From Xenophilus sp003671765 (GTDB lineage: Bacteria > Pseudomonadota > Gammaproteobacteria > Burkholderiales > Burkholderiaceae_C), in NCBI GenBank assembly GCA_051414805.1, contig CP166702.1, forward strand, positions 5,394,001 through 5,458,000: a stretch of 64,000 nt of DNA, read 5' to 3'. Shown here piece by piece: positions 44,333 to 52,911 of this stretch. The translations under genes were made by a program, and so were the position numbers. Under the pieces are notes generated by a model. It searched no databases and was not told the origin of the DNA. It worked only from the letters and a program-made list of their open reading frames with translations. Position 1 is the stretch's first letter, and each line of letters begins with the position of its first letter.

Positions 44333-45958
44333 TCAGTGCGCTCCTCCGCCCATGAAGGCGCCGAGCTCGTGGCGGTCCGCGGTGGCCGCGACGGTCTCGT
44401 GCACGATGCGGCCTTCGCTCATGACGACGATGCGGTCCGACAGCTCCAGCAGCTCGTCCAGGTCCTCGCTCACCAGCAGCACCGCACCGCCCTGGTTGCG
44501 CACCTGCACGATGCGGCCGTGGATCTCGGCCACGGCCGCGAAGTCCAGGCCGAACACCGGGTTGGCGGCGATGAGCACGTTGATCTCGCCGGCCAGCTCG
44601 CGCGCCAGCACCGCGCGCTGCACGTTGCCGCCCGACAGGCTCTTGATCGGCGCGCCCTCGCCCTGCGTCTTCACGCCGTACTCGGCGATCCATTCGCGGG
44701 CGCGGCGCTTCCACTGGCCGAAGCGAAGCAGGCCGCCCGAAGCCAGCGGCGGCTGGTCGAAGTCGCGCAGCGCCATGTTTTCGGCCACGCTCAACTCGCC
44801 GACGCAGGCGTTGCGCAGCGGCTCCTCGGGCAGGCTGCGCACCTTGAGCGCGCGGTTCTCGGCGCGCTTGGCGGTGTAGGGCTGGCCCATGACGCGCACC
44901 GTGCCGCCGGCGCGCGGGCGCTGGCCCACCAGCGCCTCGACCAGCTCGCGCTGGCCGTTGCCCGACACCCCCGCCACCCCGAGGATCTCGCCCGGCCGCA
45001 CCGCGAGGCTCAGGCCGTCGACAGCCAGGGTGCCGCGGTCACCCTCGGCTTTCAAGCCTTGCACGTCCAACGCGGGAGCCGCATCGTTTGCCCCTGATTT
45101 GATAGCGTCCCGCGCAGACGGGACGGGCGCTTCAGCCCGATTCGGCACCGAATCCGCAGCATGGTGCTCGGCCGCCGTCTCGCCTTCGGGCGGTGGTGCG
45201 ACGCCCTCGCCCATCATGGCCTGCGCCAGGCGACGCGGGTCGGTGTCGGCCACGCGGGCATGGTGCACCGCCTTGCCCCGACGCAGCACGGTCACGGCGT
45301 CGGCATAGCCCATCACCTCGCGGAACTTGTGCGTGATGATGAGCACGGTGCACAGCCCGCTCCTGGCGAACTCGCGCACGTGGCCCAGCACCTCGTCGGC
45401 CTCCTGCGGCGTCAGCACCGACGTCGGCTCGTCCAGGATCAAGAGGCGCGGGCGCAGGTAGAGCTGCTTGAGCAGTTCGAGCTTCTGCTTCTCGCCCGCC
45501 GCCAGCTCGGCCGGCCGGGCGTCGAGGTCGAGCGTGAAGGGCGTGGTCGCGAGGAACTCCTTCAGCCCGGCGCGCTGCGCCTTCCAGTCGATCAGCGCCG
45601 GTGTCTTGCCGCCGGCCAGCAGCAGGTTCTCGGCCACCGTCATGCCCGGTGCCAGCGTGAAGTGCTGGTAGACCATGCCGATGCCCAGCTGGCGCGCGAC
45701 GATCGGGTTGGCGATGTCCTGCTCGCGCCCGTCGATGAGGATGCTGCCCTCCTCCGCGCGCTGGAAGCCGGCCACGCATTTCACGAGCGTGCTCTTGCCC
45801 GCGCCGTTCTCGCCCAGCAGCGCGTGCACGGTGCCGGGCTCCACGTGCATCGTCACGCGGTCCATCGCGGTGAAGCTGCCGAAGCGCTTGGTCAGCTCGT
45901 AGGTGTCGAGCGCGAGCGCACCGGCGGCGCGTGCGGGGGTGGCGACGGGGGCGATCAT
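44333..45958 (-). CDS. Two-domain ABC ATPase of the BMP/nucleoside type, with repeat-derived linker
   Basis: A 541-residue double-NBD ATPase like those paired with BMP receptors (NupA/YufO type). NBD1 has Walker A GENGAGKS at 49-56. NBD2 carries the degenerate GVSGNGQRELVEALVG in place of Walker A and the signature SLSGGNVQRAVLAREL, as usual in this family. Between them, residues of about 273-292 (RAEAPVPSARDAIKSGANDA) are encoded by a copy of an interspersed repeat at 45085-45140. The ATG overlaps the biuH stop by four bases (ATGA). The permeases and receptor lie further upstream, with formamidase and biuH in between. Confidence 0.92.
   Translation of the reverse strand: MIAPVATPARAAGALALDTYELTKRFGSFTAMDRVTMHVEPGTVHALLGENGAGKSTLVKCVAGFQRAEEGSILIDGREQDIANPIVARQLGIGMVYQHFTLAPGMTVAENLLLAGGKTPALIDWKAQRAGLKEFLATTPFTLDLDARPAELAAGEKQKLELLKQLYLRPRLLILDEPTSVLTPQEADEVLGHVREFARSGLCTVLIITHKFREVMGYADAVTVLRRGKAVHHARVADTDPRRLAQAMMGEGVAPPPEGETAAEHHAADSVPNRAEAPVPSARDAIKSGANDAAPALDVQGLKAEGDRGTLAVDGLSLAVRPGEILGVAGVSGNGQRELVEALVGQRPRAGGTVRVMGQPYTAKRAENRALKVRSLPEEPLRNACVGELSVAENMALRDFDQPPLASGGLLRFGQWKRRAREWIAEYGVKTQGEGAPIKSLSGGNVQRAVLARELAGEINVLIAANPVFGLDFAAVAEIHGRIVQVRNQGGAVLLVSEDLDELLELSDRIVVMSEGRIVHETVAATADRHELGAFMGGGAH
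45085..45140 (-). repeat. Interspersed ~60-base repeat, copy 3, inside a coding sequence
   Basis: Read on the minus strand it contains AGCGCCCGTCC, CTGCGCG and GCTATCAAATCAG in the same order and spacing as the copy at 63309, matching at roughly four in five positions. It is in frame with the ABC ATPase and encodes an interdomain linker. Confidence 0.7.
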
Positions 45959-46680
45959 GGCTGCAGGGCCGCGATCAACGCGGTGGATGTGGCATGTGCC
46001 CCGAACACCCCACCCTGCATCGTGATCATCTTCAGCGCCGCCGCATGGTTGCCCGGGTCGGTCGCGGCCGTGCAGTCCGACAGCAGCAGGCACTCGAAGC
46101 CGCGGTCGTTGGCGTCGCGCATCGTCGTGTGCACGCACACGTCGGTGGTGATGCCGGTGAGCACGATGTTGCGGATGCCGCGGGTGCGCAGGATCATCTC
46201 CAGGTCGGTGGCATAGAAGGAGCCCTTGCCCGGCTTGTCGATCACGATCTCGCCGTCGACGGGGGCCAGCTCGGGAATGATCTCCCAGCCCGGCTCGCCG
46301 CGGATGAGGATGCGCCCGCAGGGCCCGTCGTCGCCGATGCCCACGCCGTCCTGCCCGATCTGGCGCGAGCGCCAGCGCTTGTTGGCCGGCAGGTCCGACA
46401 GGTCGGGCCGGTGGCCCTCGCGGGTGTGGATGATGGTGTAGCCCAGCGGCCGCATCACAGCCAGCAGGCGTCGGATGGGTTCGATCGGCGCCTGCGTGAG
46501 CGAGATGTCGTAGCCCATCACGTCGACGTACCCGCCCTTGCCGCAGAAGTCGGTCTGCATGTCGATGACGATGAGCGCCGTGTTGTCGGGCCGCAGGTCG
46601 CCGTCGTAGGGCCAGCGGTAGGGCTCGGCGGCGGCGAAGCGCGGCGCGGCGGCGGGGGTCGGTGTCGTCGTGGCGTCCAT
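45955..46680 (-). CDS. biuH: Biuret hydrolase-like cysteine hydrolase
   Basis: A 241-residue isochorismatase-like amidohydrolase closely resembling BiuH, which splits biuret to allophanate and ammonia. The N-terminus YRWPYDGDLRPDNTALIVID, the segment MGYDISLTQAPIEPIRRLL and the HTREGHRPDLSDLPANKRWR stretch match my memory of characterised BiuH. Catalytic residues are Asp40, Lys149 (VIDKPGKGSF) and Cys182 (TTDVCVHTTM). Its product is the substrate of AtzF encoded at the other end of the island. It lies 4 bases after the formamidase stop and overlaps the ABC ATPase by four bases. Ureidoacrylate hydrolases (RutB) are a related alternative. Confidence 0.85.
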   Translation of the reverse strand: MDATTTPTPAAAPRFAAAEPYRWPYDGDLRPDNTALIVIDMQTDFCGKGGYVDVMGYDISLTQAPIEPIRRLLAVMRPLGYTIIHTREGHRPDLSDLPANKRWRSRQIGQDGVGIGDDGPCGRILIRGEPGWEIIPELAPVDGEIVIDKPGKGSFYATDLEMILRTRGIRNIVLTGITTDVCVHTTMRDANDRGFECLLLSDCTAATDPGNHAAALKMITMQGGVFGAHATSTALIAALQP

Positions 46681-46684
46681 CTTT

Positions 46685-47749
46685 TCAATCCAGCGTCTTG
46701 AGCCGTTCCTTCTCGGGCACGTCGGGCGCCGGCGGCGGCACCAGCGGGTGCGAGCCCGCGCCGCCGTACAGCCTCACCGGGGCCGGGAAGCCGCAGGACG
46801 TGCCGTCGGTGACCTGCACCTTGTCGCTCCACGGCAGCCGGTAGCGGCCGGCCGCCATGTCCTGCATGTAGGTGTAGGGGCAGTCCTGGGCGCCGCCCTT
46901 CACCGCCACGTAGCCGCGGTGGTAGAGCTGGTAGATGTTGTTCTCCACGCCCCAGCCGGTGCGCGCCTCGCGCACCAGGTCGGGCCGCAGCTCGGCGGTG
47001 ATGATCTCGTCGGGCCGGCCGCCGCCCTCCACCATCACGGTGCCGTCGAAACTGCAGAACATGCCCTCGCCCATCGAGTCGAAGGTGCCGTCGCTGCCGC
47101 ACATGCAGACGCTGGCGGTGTAGGCCAGGTTGCAGAAGGCGTTGGCCTGGTTGGTGATCTTCCAGGCGTGGCGGATCGGCGCCGTGTAGCCGGCGGTGCG
47201 CAGGATGATCTCGGCGCCCTTGTACGCCGCCTCGCGCGCCATCTCCGGGAACATGCCGTCGTGGCAGATGATGAGCGACAGCTTGCTGCCGTTGGGCCCG
47301 TCGCACACCGGCACGCCCAGGTTGCCGGGCTCCCACGGCTCCACCGGCACCCAGGGGTGCAGCTTGCGGTAGTAGAGGCGGATCGCGCCCTGGTCGTCGA
47401 TGACGAGGCCGCTGTTGTACGGGTTGCCGCCGGGGTTGGCCTCCATGATGGAGAAGCAGCCCCAGATGCGGTGCTCGACACAGGCCGCACGGAAGGCCGC
47501 CACTTCGGGGCCGTCCAGGCTGCACATGATCTCGGGGTTGGTGTCCATCGAGAGGCCGTGCAGCGAATACTCCGGGAAGACCACCAGGTCCATGGTCTGC
47601 TGATTGCGCCGGGCCTTGCCCACCAGCTCGCAGATGCGCTGCGTCTGCGCCGCGAGCTGCTCGCGCGTGGCCACCACCGGCAGCTGCAGCTGCACCAGCC
47701 CCACCACCACGCCATTTGCCGATTTGTTGAGACCGCCCAGGCCGCTCAT
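46685..47749 (-). CDS. Formamidase / short-chain aliphatic amidase (nitrilase superfamily)
   Basis: A 354-residue nitrilase-fold amidase of the AmiF type. The N-terminal GLGGLNKSANGVVVGLVQLQ is characteristic of formamidases. The Glu-Lys-Cys triad is Glu60 (VVFPEYS), Lys129 (YYRKLHPW) and Cys162 (LIICHDGMFPE). It releases ammonia and formate from formamide in known members. Its position between the ABC permease genes and biuH places it in the nitrogen-scavenging operon. ATG at 47749 gives the usual start. Another small amide from urea-polymer breakdown could be the real substrate. Confidence 0.88.
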   Translation of the reverse strand: MSGLGGLNKSANGVVVGLVQLQLPVVATREQLAAQTQRICELVGKARRNQQTMDLVVFPEYSLHGLSMDTNPEIMCSLDGPEVAAFRAACVEHRIWGCFSIMEANPGGNPYNSGLVIDDQGAIRLYYRKLHPWVPVEPWEPGNLGVPVCDGPNGSKLSLIICHDGMFPEMAREAAYKGAEIILRTAGYTAPIRHAWKITNQANAFCNLAYTASVCMCGSDGTFDSMGEGMFCSFDGTVMVEGGGRPDEIITAELRPDLVREARTGWGVENNIYQLYHRGYVAVKGGAQDCPYTYMQDMAAGRYRLPWSDKVQVTDGTSCGFPAPVRLYGGAGSHPLVPPPAPDVPEKERLKTLD

Positions 47750-47771
47750 GGGTGCATTCCTTGTGTTGTGT

Positions 47772-48692
47772 TCATCGCGTCGACGACAGCTCGCCCGGGC
47801 TGCCGGCCGCGACCTTGCCCGGCCGGCAGGTGGCCACGAGGATGACCAGCGTGAGCACGTACGGCACGGTGTTGAAAAGGTGGTAGCCCCAGCCCACGCC
47901 GATGGACTGCAGGGCCGGCCCGATGGCGCCGGCGCCGCCGAAGAGCAGCGCCGCATAGACGCAGCGCAGCGGACTCCAGCGCGCGAAGATCACCAGCGCG
48001 ACCGCGATCAGGCCCTGGCCGCTGGAGATGCCCTCGTTCCAGCTGCCGGGGTAGAAGAGCGTGAGCGACGCACCGCCCAGACCGGCGATGGCGCCGCCCG
48101 CGGTCGTCGCTGCGATGCGCAGGCCCGACACCGAGTAGCCCAGCGCCCGCGTGGCGTTGGCCGAGTCGCCCGCCATGCGCACCAGCAGGCCGGCGCGCGT
48201 GCGGGCGAAGCCCCACCACAGGCCCAGCGCCAGCAGCAGGCCGATGGGCACCAGCGCGTTGACCTGCAGCGCCGCGCGCACCGCGCTGTTGTCGCTCCAG
48301 TTGCCCAGCGCGATGGCCGGCAGCTGCGGCGCCTGCGGCTGGATCAGCGGCTTGCCCAGGTAGAAGGCCAGCCCGGTGCCCAGCAGCATCAGCGCGATGC
48401 CGGTGGCCACGTCGTTGACGCCGTTGAGCGAGCACAGCAGGCCGTGCAGCAGCGCCAGCATCGCGCCGGCGCAGGCACCCACCAGCACGCCGATCCAGGG
48501 CGAGCCGCTCCAGTAGGCACCGCCGAAGGCCGCCATGGCCGACAGCACCAGCACGCCTTCGAGGCCGAGGTTGATGCGGCCCGACTTCTCGGTCAGGCAT
48601 TCGCCCAGGCTCACGAAGAGAAAAGGGGCGCCCACGCGCAGCGCGCCGCCGACGATCGCGGCGACCAGCGCCACCCATTGCTCCGCGGTCAT
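47772..48692 (-). CDS. ABC permease, BMP/nucleoside-type, second subunit
   Basis: A 306-residue inner-membrane permease of the BPD_transp_2 family (NupQ/YufQ-like). Hydrophobic helices surround the conserved GRINLGLEGVLVLSAMAAFG near residue 40 and IAGLGGASLTLFYPGSWNEG near 215. The start ATG overlaps the stop of the first permease by four bases (ATGA). It would form the channel with the 386-residue permease, driven by the double ATPase encoded at 44333. In this gene context the cargo is likely a urea-like compound rather than a nucleoside. Confidence 0.91.
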   Translation of the reverse strand: MTAEQWVALVAAIVGGALRVGAPFLFVSLGECLTEKSGRINLGLEGVLVLSAMAAFGGAYWSGSPWIGVLVGACAGAMLALLHGLLCSLNGVNDVATGIALMLLGTGLAFYLGKPLIQPQAPQLPAIALGNWSDNSAVRAALQVNALVPIGLLLALGLWWGFARTRAGLLVRMAGDSANATRALGYSVSGLRIAATTAGGAIAGLGGASLTLFYPGSWNEGISSGQGLIAVALVIFARWSPLRCVYAALLFGGAGAIGPALQSIGVGWGYHLFNTVPYVLTLVILVATCRPGKVAAGSPGELSSTR

Positions 48693-49849
48693 GCGTACAC
48701 CTCCTTGCCTGACGAGGGCGCCCCGCGCCGCTGCGGCGTGCCGGCATCGGGGCCGGCCGCGCGCGGAGGCAGCTGTTCCAGTTCCTCGAAGGGCCGCGCG
48801 AAGAGCTTGGCGGCCACCGCCTTGCCGGTGGTGCCGCGCAGCGCCTCGCTGGCCAGGATCAGCACGAAGGCGATGCCCTGCAGCACCTGCACCGACGCGT
48901 CGGGCAGGCCCAGCCGGCGCTGCAGCAGGCTGCCGGCGGCGCCGAAGCCGCCGAAGAGGATGGCCACCGGGATGACGGCCAGCGGGTTCTGCCGCGCGAT
49001 GAACGCGACCAGGATGCCCGCATAGCCATAGCCCGCGATCAGCGAGGCATTCGCGTTGGTGTGCACCGCCGCCACCTCGACCGCACCCGCCAGGCCGGCG
49101 CAGGCGCCGCCCAGCGCGCAGGCCAGCAGGATCAGGCGGTTGGCCGGCAGGCCCACCAGCTGGGCGGTGCGCGGGTTGCCGCCCACCACGCGGATCGAGA
49201 AGCCCGAGGCCGTGACCCGCAGCCACAGCCCCAGGCCGATGCAGGCCACGACGCCCAGCACCAGGCCCCAGTGCACGTCCGAGCCGGCGATGCCGCCGAT
49301 GCGCAGGCCCTCGGCCAGCGCATAGGTGGAGGGCTTGTTGAGGCTGGCCGGATCGCGCAGCACGCCCTCGACCAGGTGCTTGAAGATGCCGATGGCGATG
49401 TAGGCCAGCAGCAGGCTGCTGATCGTCTCGTTGATGCCGCGGTATTGCCGCAGCCAGCCAGCGAGCACGATCCACAGTGCGCCCGCCACGGCACCGGCGA
49501 GGCAGACCGCGGCGGTGCCGACGATGTTCGCGGGCAGCGGCACCAGGTAGGCCATGGCCGCGCAGGCCAGCCCGCCCAGCACCAGCGCCCCTTCGCCGCC
49601 GATGATGACCAGCCCCGCGCGTGCCGGAATGGCGACGCACAGCGCGGTGAGCATCAGCGGCGCCGCGCGCTGCAGCGTGTTCTGCCACGAGAACCAGCTG
49701 CCGAAGGCGCCCTGGAACAGCACCGACCAGGCCTCCACCGGATCGGCGCCCGCGGCGATGGCCACGAACAGGCCGAAGATCAGCAGCGCGGCCGCGATGG
49801 CCAGCACGGGCAGCAGGGCTTCACGCAGGGCGGCGCGCATGCCGGTCAT
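48689..49849 (-). CDS. ABC permease, BMP/nucleoside-type, first subunit
   Basis: A 386-residue permease of the BPD_transp_2 family (NupP/YufP-like). It has about ten hydrophobic segments, with RAGLVIIGGEGALVLGGLAC near 77 and GYGYAGILVAFIARQNPLAV near 275. The C-terminal 40 residues are Pro/Arg-rich and cytoplasmic. It begins 15 bases after the BMP receptor stop and overlaps the second permease by four bases. Confidence 0.91.
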   Translation of the reverse strand: MTGMRAALREALLPVLAIAAALLIFGLFVAIAAGADPVEAWSVLFQGAFGSWFSWQNTLQRAAPLMLTALCVAIPARAGLVIIGGEGALVLGGLACAAMAYLVPLPANIVGTAAVCLAGAVAGALWIVLAGWLRQYRGINETISSLLLAYIAIGIFKHLVEGVLRDPASLNKPSTYALAEGLRIGGIAGSDVHWGLVLGVVACIGLGLWLRVTASGFSIRVVGGNPRTAQLVGLPANRLILLACALGGACAGLAGAVEVAAVHTNANASLIAGYGYAGILVAFIARQNPLAVIPVAILFGGFGAAGSLLQRRLGLPDASVQVLQGIAFVLILASEALRGTTGKAVAAKLFARPFEELEQLPPRAAGPDAGTPQRRGAPSSGKEVYA

Positions 49850-49864
49850 TCCGCCTGAGATCGA

Positions 49865-50977
49865 TCAACCAATCGAACCCATCACACCTTCGACCAGGTA
49901 GTTCATTTTTTCCAGTTCCAGGTCGGTCTGCTTCTGCACCTGGCCGGCGGCGATGACTTCCTTGCCCTTGTTGTCCTTGAGCGGACCCTTGAAGATGTCG
50001 AAGCTGCCCGCGATCATCCTGGCCTTGATGTCGTCGGCCTGCTTCTTGGCGGCGTCGGTCACCATGGGGCCGTAGGCGGAGGTCTTCACGTAGCCTTCCT
50101 TCAGGCCGCCGCGCAGGAAGTTCGGGTGCGGCTTGCCGGCGCGCGCCGCGTCGATGATGGTCTTGTACGCGGTGAGCCAGTTCCACTCGGCCCCGGTGAG
50201 GTAGGCGTTGGGCGCCAGCTTGGCCTGGCTGGCGTGGTAGCCGCACACCATCTTGCCGCGCTTGGCCGCCGTCTCGACCACCACCTTGGGGCCGTCCACG
50301 TGCATGGTGAAGACGTCGCAGCCCTGGTCGGCCAGGCTGTTGGTGGCCTCGGCCTCCTTCACCGCCATCGACCAGTCGCCGGTGAAGATCACGCTGCAGG
50401 TGATGCCCGGCTTGACCGAGCGCGCGCCGAGTGTGAAGGCGTTGATGTTGCGCAGCACCTGCGGGATCGGCTTGGCCGCCACGAAGGCGATCTTGTTGCT
50501 CTTGGTCATGTGCGCCGCGACCACGCCGTTGAGGAACTGGCACTCGTCGATGTAGCCGAAGAAGCTGCCCACGTTCTTGGGGTTCTTCTCGGTCCACAGG
50601 CCGCCGCAGTGCGAGAAGCGCACGTCCGGGTTCTTCGGCGCCACGGCGAGGATGTGCGGGTCGAAGTAGCCGAAGGAGGTGGGGAACAGCAGCGATGCAC
50701 CGTCCTGCTGGATCATCCCGGTCATGGTCTTCTGCACGGCCGCGGTCTCGGGCACGTTCTCTTCCTCGACCACTTTCACGCCGGGCATCTTCTTGACCTC
50801 GGCAGCCGCCTGCGCGTGCGCCTGGTTGTAGCCGTAGTCGTCGCGCGGGCCGACGTAGATCACACCCACGGTGAGCGGCTTCTGCGCCCGCGCCAGCGGG
50901 CTGAGCATGCCGAGGCTGCCGGCCGCGCCGAGGGCGGCCAGGGACTTGAGGGAATCGCGGCGGTTGAACTGGCTCAT
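49865..50977 (-). CDS. BMP family ABC transporter receptor
   Basis: A 370-residue receptor of the basic-membrane-protein (PnrA/Med-like) family. The leader MSQFNRRDSLKSLAALGAAG looks like a Tat signal, ending near LARAQ. TVGVIYVGPRDDYGYNQAHA begins the mature fold, with TSFGYFDPHI and HVDGPKVVVETAAKRGK later. It is the first gene after the internal sigma-54 promoter at 51044-51059, with ribosome-binding CGGAGCC upstream. Relatives bind nucleosides; others occur in urea-like or amide uptake systems. Substrate here is inferred from the hydrolases downstream. Confidence 0.91.
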   Translation of the reverse strand: MSQFNRRDSLKSLAALGAAGSLGMLSPLARAQKPLTVGVIYVGPRDDYGYNQAHAQAAAEVKKMPGVKVVEEENVPETAAVQKTMTGMIQQDGASLLFPTSFGYFDPHILAVAPKNPDVRFSHCGGLWTEKNPKNVGSFFGYIDECQFLNGVVAAHMTKSNKIAFVAAKPIPQVLRNINAFTLGARSVKPGITCSVIFTGDWSMAVKEAEATNSLADQGCDVFTMHVDGPKVVVETAAKRGKMVCGYHASQAKLAPNAYLTGAEWNWLTAYKTIIDAARAGKPHPNFLRGGLKEGYVKTSAYGPMVTDAAKKQADDIKARMIAGSFDIFKGPLKDNKGKEVIAAGQVQKQTDLELEKMNYLVEGVMGSIG

Positions 50978-51025
50978 GGATTGGCTCCGGAAGAAGGATG
51001 CGCCGGCGGCGCGGAACGGTTCACT

Positions 51026-51037
51026 CTTGGATACAAG
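51026..51037 (-). promoter_or_regulatory. GntR/FCD-like operator, copy 1
   Basis: CTTGTATCCAAG on the minus strand, identical to the site at 57562-57573 and at the same 6-base distance from the sigma-54 element. The predicted transcription start (51033) falls inside it, so bound repressor would block initiation. Confidence 0.65.
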
Positions 51038-51043
51038 CCAGTA

Positions 51044-51059
51044 CGCATAACGCGTGCCA
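51044..51059 (-). promoter_or_regulatory. Sigma-54 promoter before the BMP receptor gene
   Basis: On the minus strand TGGCACG-CGTT-ATGCG keeps the invariant GG (-24) and GC (-12) at the correct spacing; the -24 box is a perfect match and the -12 box partial. It would start transcription near 51033, about 55 bases before the ATG at 50977. No clear NtrC enhancer was found by eye. Confidence 0.65.
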
Positions 51060-51088
51060 GCTCTGGACGGCTCCTACGGGCGGCTGCT

Positions 51089-51475
51089 TCAGTCCAGCAG
51101 GCTCACATGCGCCGCCACCACGCGCCAGCCTTGTGCGGTGCGTATCCAGGCCTGGCTCTGGCGCCCCGTTCGGGTGCTGCCTTCGCGGCGGAATTCGCAG
51201 TTCGCGGTGGCGCAGTCGCGGCCGTAGGTGGTGATCTCCACGCGCAGCAGGTCGCGCATCAGCCCCTGCGCGGGGCGCGCGGCGCGAAACGCGGCGATGG
51301 CCTCGTAGCCGTAGAGGTTCTCGGTCGCGCCGTAGCGCAGGGTGTGCGGGCTGTTCCAGAACAGGGCGTCGAGGATCTCGACCTTGTTGTGCACCAGCGC
51401 GTCCTCGTAGAGCGCGAAGGCGGCGCGCACCTCGGCCAGCACGTCGGGCAGGTTGATGTCGGCGATGTCGATCAT
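51089..51475 (-). CDS. atzH: AtzH/HpxZ-like protein (DUF3225, NTF2-like)
   Basis: A 128-residue NTF2-like protein (NLPDVLAEVRAAFALYEDAL, ATENLYGYEAIAAFRAARPA, GRQSQAWIRTAQGWRVVAAH). AtzH of cyanurate degraders acts as a 1,3-dicarboxyurea decarboxylase, giving allophanate; HpxZ of oxalurate metabolism is the same family. Its ATG overlaps the atzE stop by four bases (ATGA), giving the order atzG-atzE-atzH typical of the pathway. It is the last gene before the internal sigma-54 promoter. Confidence 0.82.
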   Translation of the reverse strand: MIDIADINLPDVLAEVRAAFALYEDALVHNKVEILDALFWNSPHTLRYGATENLYGYEAIAAFRAARPAQGLMRDLLRVEITTYGRDCATANCEFRREGSTRTGRQSQAWIRTAQGWRVVAAHVSLLD

Positions 51476-52911
51476 GTCGGGCTCTTTTCCAGGTCGGCGA
51501 CCGGCGCCTGGGTGACGCCGGCACGTTCCAGCGCCGCGGCGACGCGCAGCGCGAGGTCCTCGCGCCAGGGGGCGGCAATCACCTGCACGCCGATGGGCAG
51601 CGCGGCATGGGCGCCCCACACAGGCACCGCGGCCACCGGCAGGCCGATGCAGGAGATGGGCTGCGTCAGCACGCCCATGTTGGGGCGCAGCGGCAGGCGC
51701 TGGCCGTCGAGCTTGAAGAACTCGGTGCCGATGGGCGTGGCGGCGCAGGGCGTGGCCGGCGCCAGCAGAATGTCGAAGCGGCCGAAGACGCGCGCCGCCT
51801 CTTCGGCGTAGCGCTGGCGCACGCGCTGCGCGCGCGCCACCCAGGCCGCCGGCAGCAGCGCACCGGCCAGGAAGCGGTCGCGCGACAGCGGCTCGAAGTC
51901 CTGCGGCCGGCGGCGCAGGTCGGGCAGGTGCAGCGCGGCGCCTTCGGCGTTGGTGATGAGGAACGCCGCCGCCCGGCCGGCCTCCACCAGCGGCAGTTCG
52001 ACCATCTGCCGTGCGCCCAGCGCCTGGGCCACGATGTCGACGGCAGCGATGGCCTCGGGCTGTGCCCACTGGCGAAACCACCCGCCCAGCACGCCGATGC
52101 GCAGGCCTTCGGCGCCGCGCTCGAGCAGCGGCGCGACGGCCTCGACCGGCCGCTGCGCGCAGCCGGGATCGCGCGGCGCGCGCATCTCGGGGCCCTGCAG
52201 GGCGTCGTAGCACAGGGCCAGGTCGCGCACGGAACGGGCGAAGGGGCCCAGGTGATCCAAGCTGGCCACGAAGGGGTAGCTGCCGGTGCGCGGCAGCCGG
52301 CCGAAGGTGGGCTTGAGGCCGTAGACGCCGTTGAGCGAGGCCGGCACGCGGATGGAGCCGTTGGTGTCGGAGCCCAGCGCCAGCGGCACCTGGCCCGCCG
52401 CCACCGCGGCGCCGGAGCCACCCGAGGAACCGCCGGCGATGCACGCCAGGTCGTGCGGGTTGCGACAGGGGCCGACGTGGCTGTTCTCGGTGGTGAAGCC
52501 GTAGGCGTACTCGTCCATGTTGAGCGCGCCGAGCAACACCGCGCCGGCCTGCTCCAGCCGCCGCACCAGCAGGCCATCGGTGCGCGCGGGCGCCGCCGTG
52601 CGCTCGATCTTCGAGCCGGCCAGCGTGGGCAGGCCGGCGACGTCGAACAGGTTCTTGACCGCGAAGGGCACGCCCAGCAGCGGCAGCGCGCGTGCCCGAT
52701 CGGCCGAGGGGCCGGCCAGCGCGGCATCGACCTGCGCGGCGCGCCGCAGCGCGCGCGGCCCGACCACGTCGGTGAAGGCGTTGACGCGCGCATCGGTCGC
52801 TTCGATGCGCGAGAGCGCCGCCTCGGCCAGCGCCACGGCGCTCAGCGCGCCGCTGCGCACCGCCTCGGCCATGGCGGCCGCATCCTGGCGCAGCCACTCC
52901 GCGGGCGTCAT
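51472..52911 (-). CDS. atzE: AtzE family amidohydrolase (1-carboxybiuret hydrolase subunit)
   Basis: A 479-residue amidase-signature enzyme. Triad residues are Lys86 (PFAVKNLFDVAG), Ser162 in GGSSGGSGAA and Ser186 (SDTNGSIRVPASLNGVYG). AtzE forms a GatCA-like heterodimer with AtzG and deaminates 1-carboxybiuret to 1,3-dicarboxyurea. The gene is flanked by AtzG (4-base overlap) and AtzH (4-base overlap), the diagnostic arrangement. HpxY of the oxalurate pathway is a close relative, so an oxalurate/oxamate role is the main alternative. Confidence 0.88.
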   Translation of the reverse strand: MTPAEWLRQDAAAMAEAVRSGALSAVALAEAALSRIEATDARVNAFTDVVGPRALRRAAQVDAALAGPSADRARALPLLGVPFAVKNLFDVAGLPTLAGSKIERTAAPARTDGLLVRRLEQAGAVLLGALNMDEYAYGFTTENSHVGPCRNPHDLACIAGGSSGGSGAAVAAGQVPLALGSDTNGSIRVPASLNGVYGLKPTFGRLPRTGSYPFVASLDHLGPFARSVRDLALCYDALQGPEMRAPRDPGCAQRPVEAVAPLLERGAEGLRIGVLGGWFRQWAQPEAIAAVDIVAQALGARQMVELPLVEAGRAAAFLITNAEGAALHLPDLRRRPQDFEPLSRDRFLAGALLPAAWVARAQRVRQRYAEEAARVFGRFDILLAPATPCAATPIGTEFFKLDGQRLPLRPNMGVLTQPISCIGLPVAAVPVWGAHAALPIGVQVIAAPWREDLALRVAAALERAGVTQAPVADLEKSPT

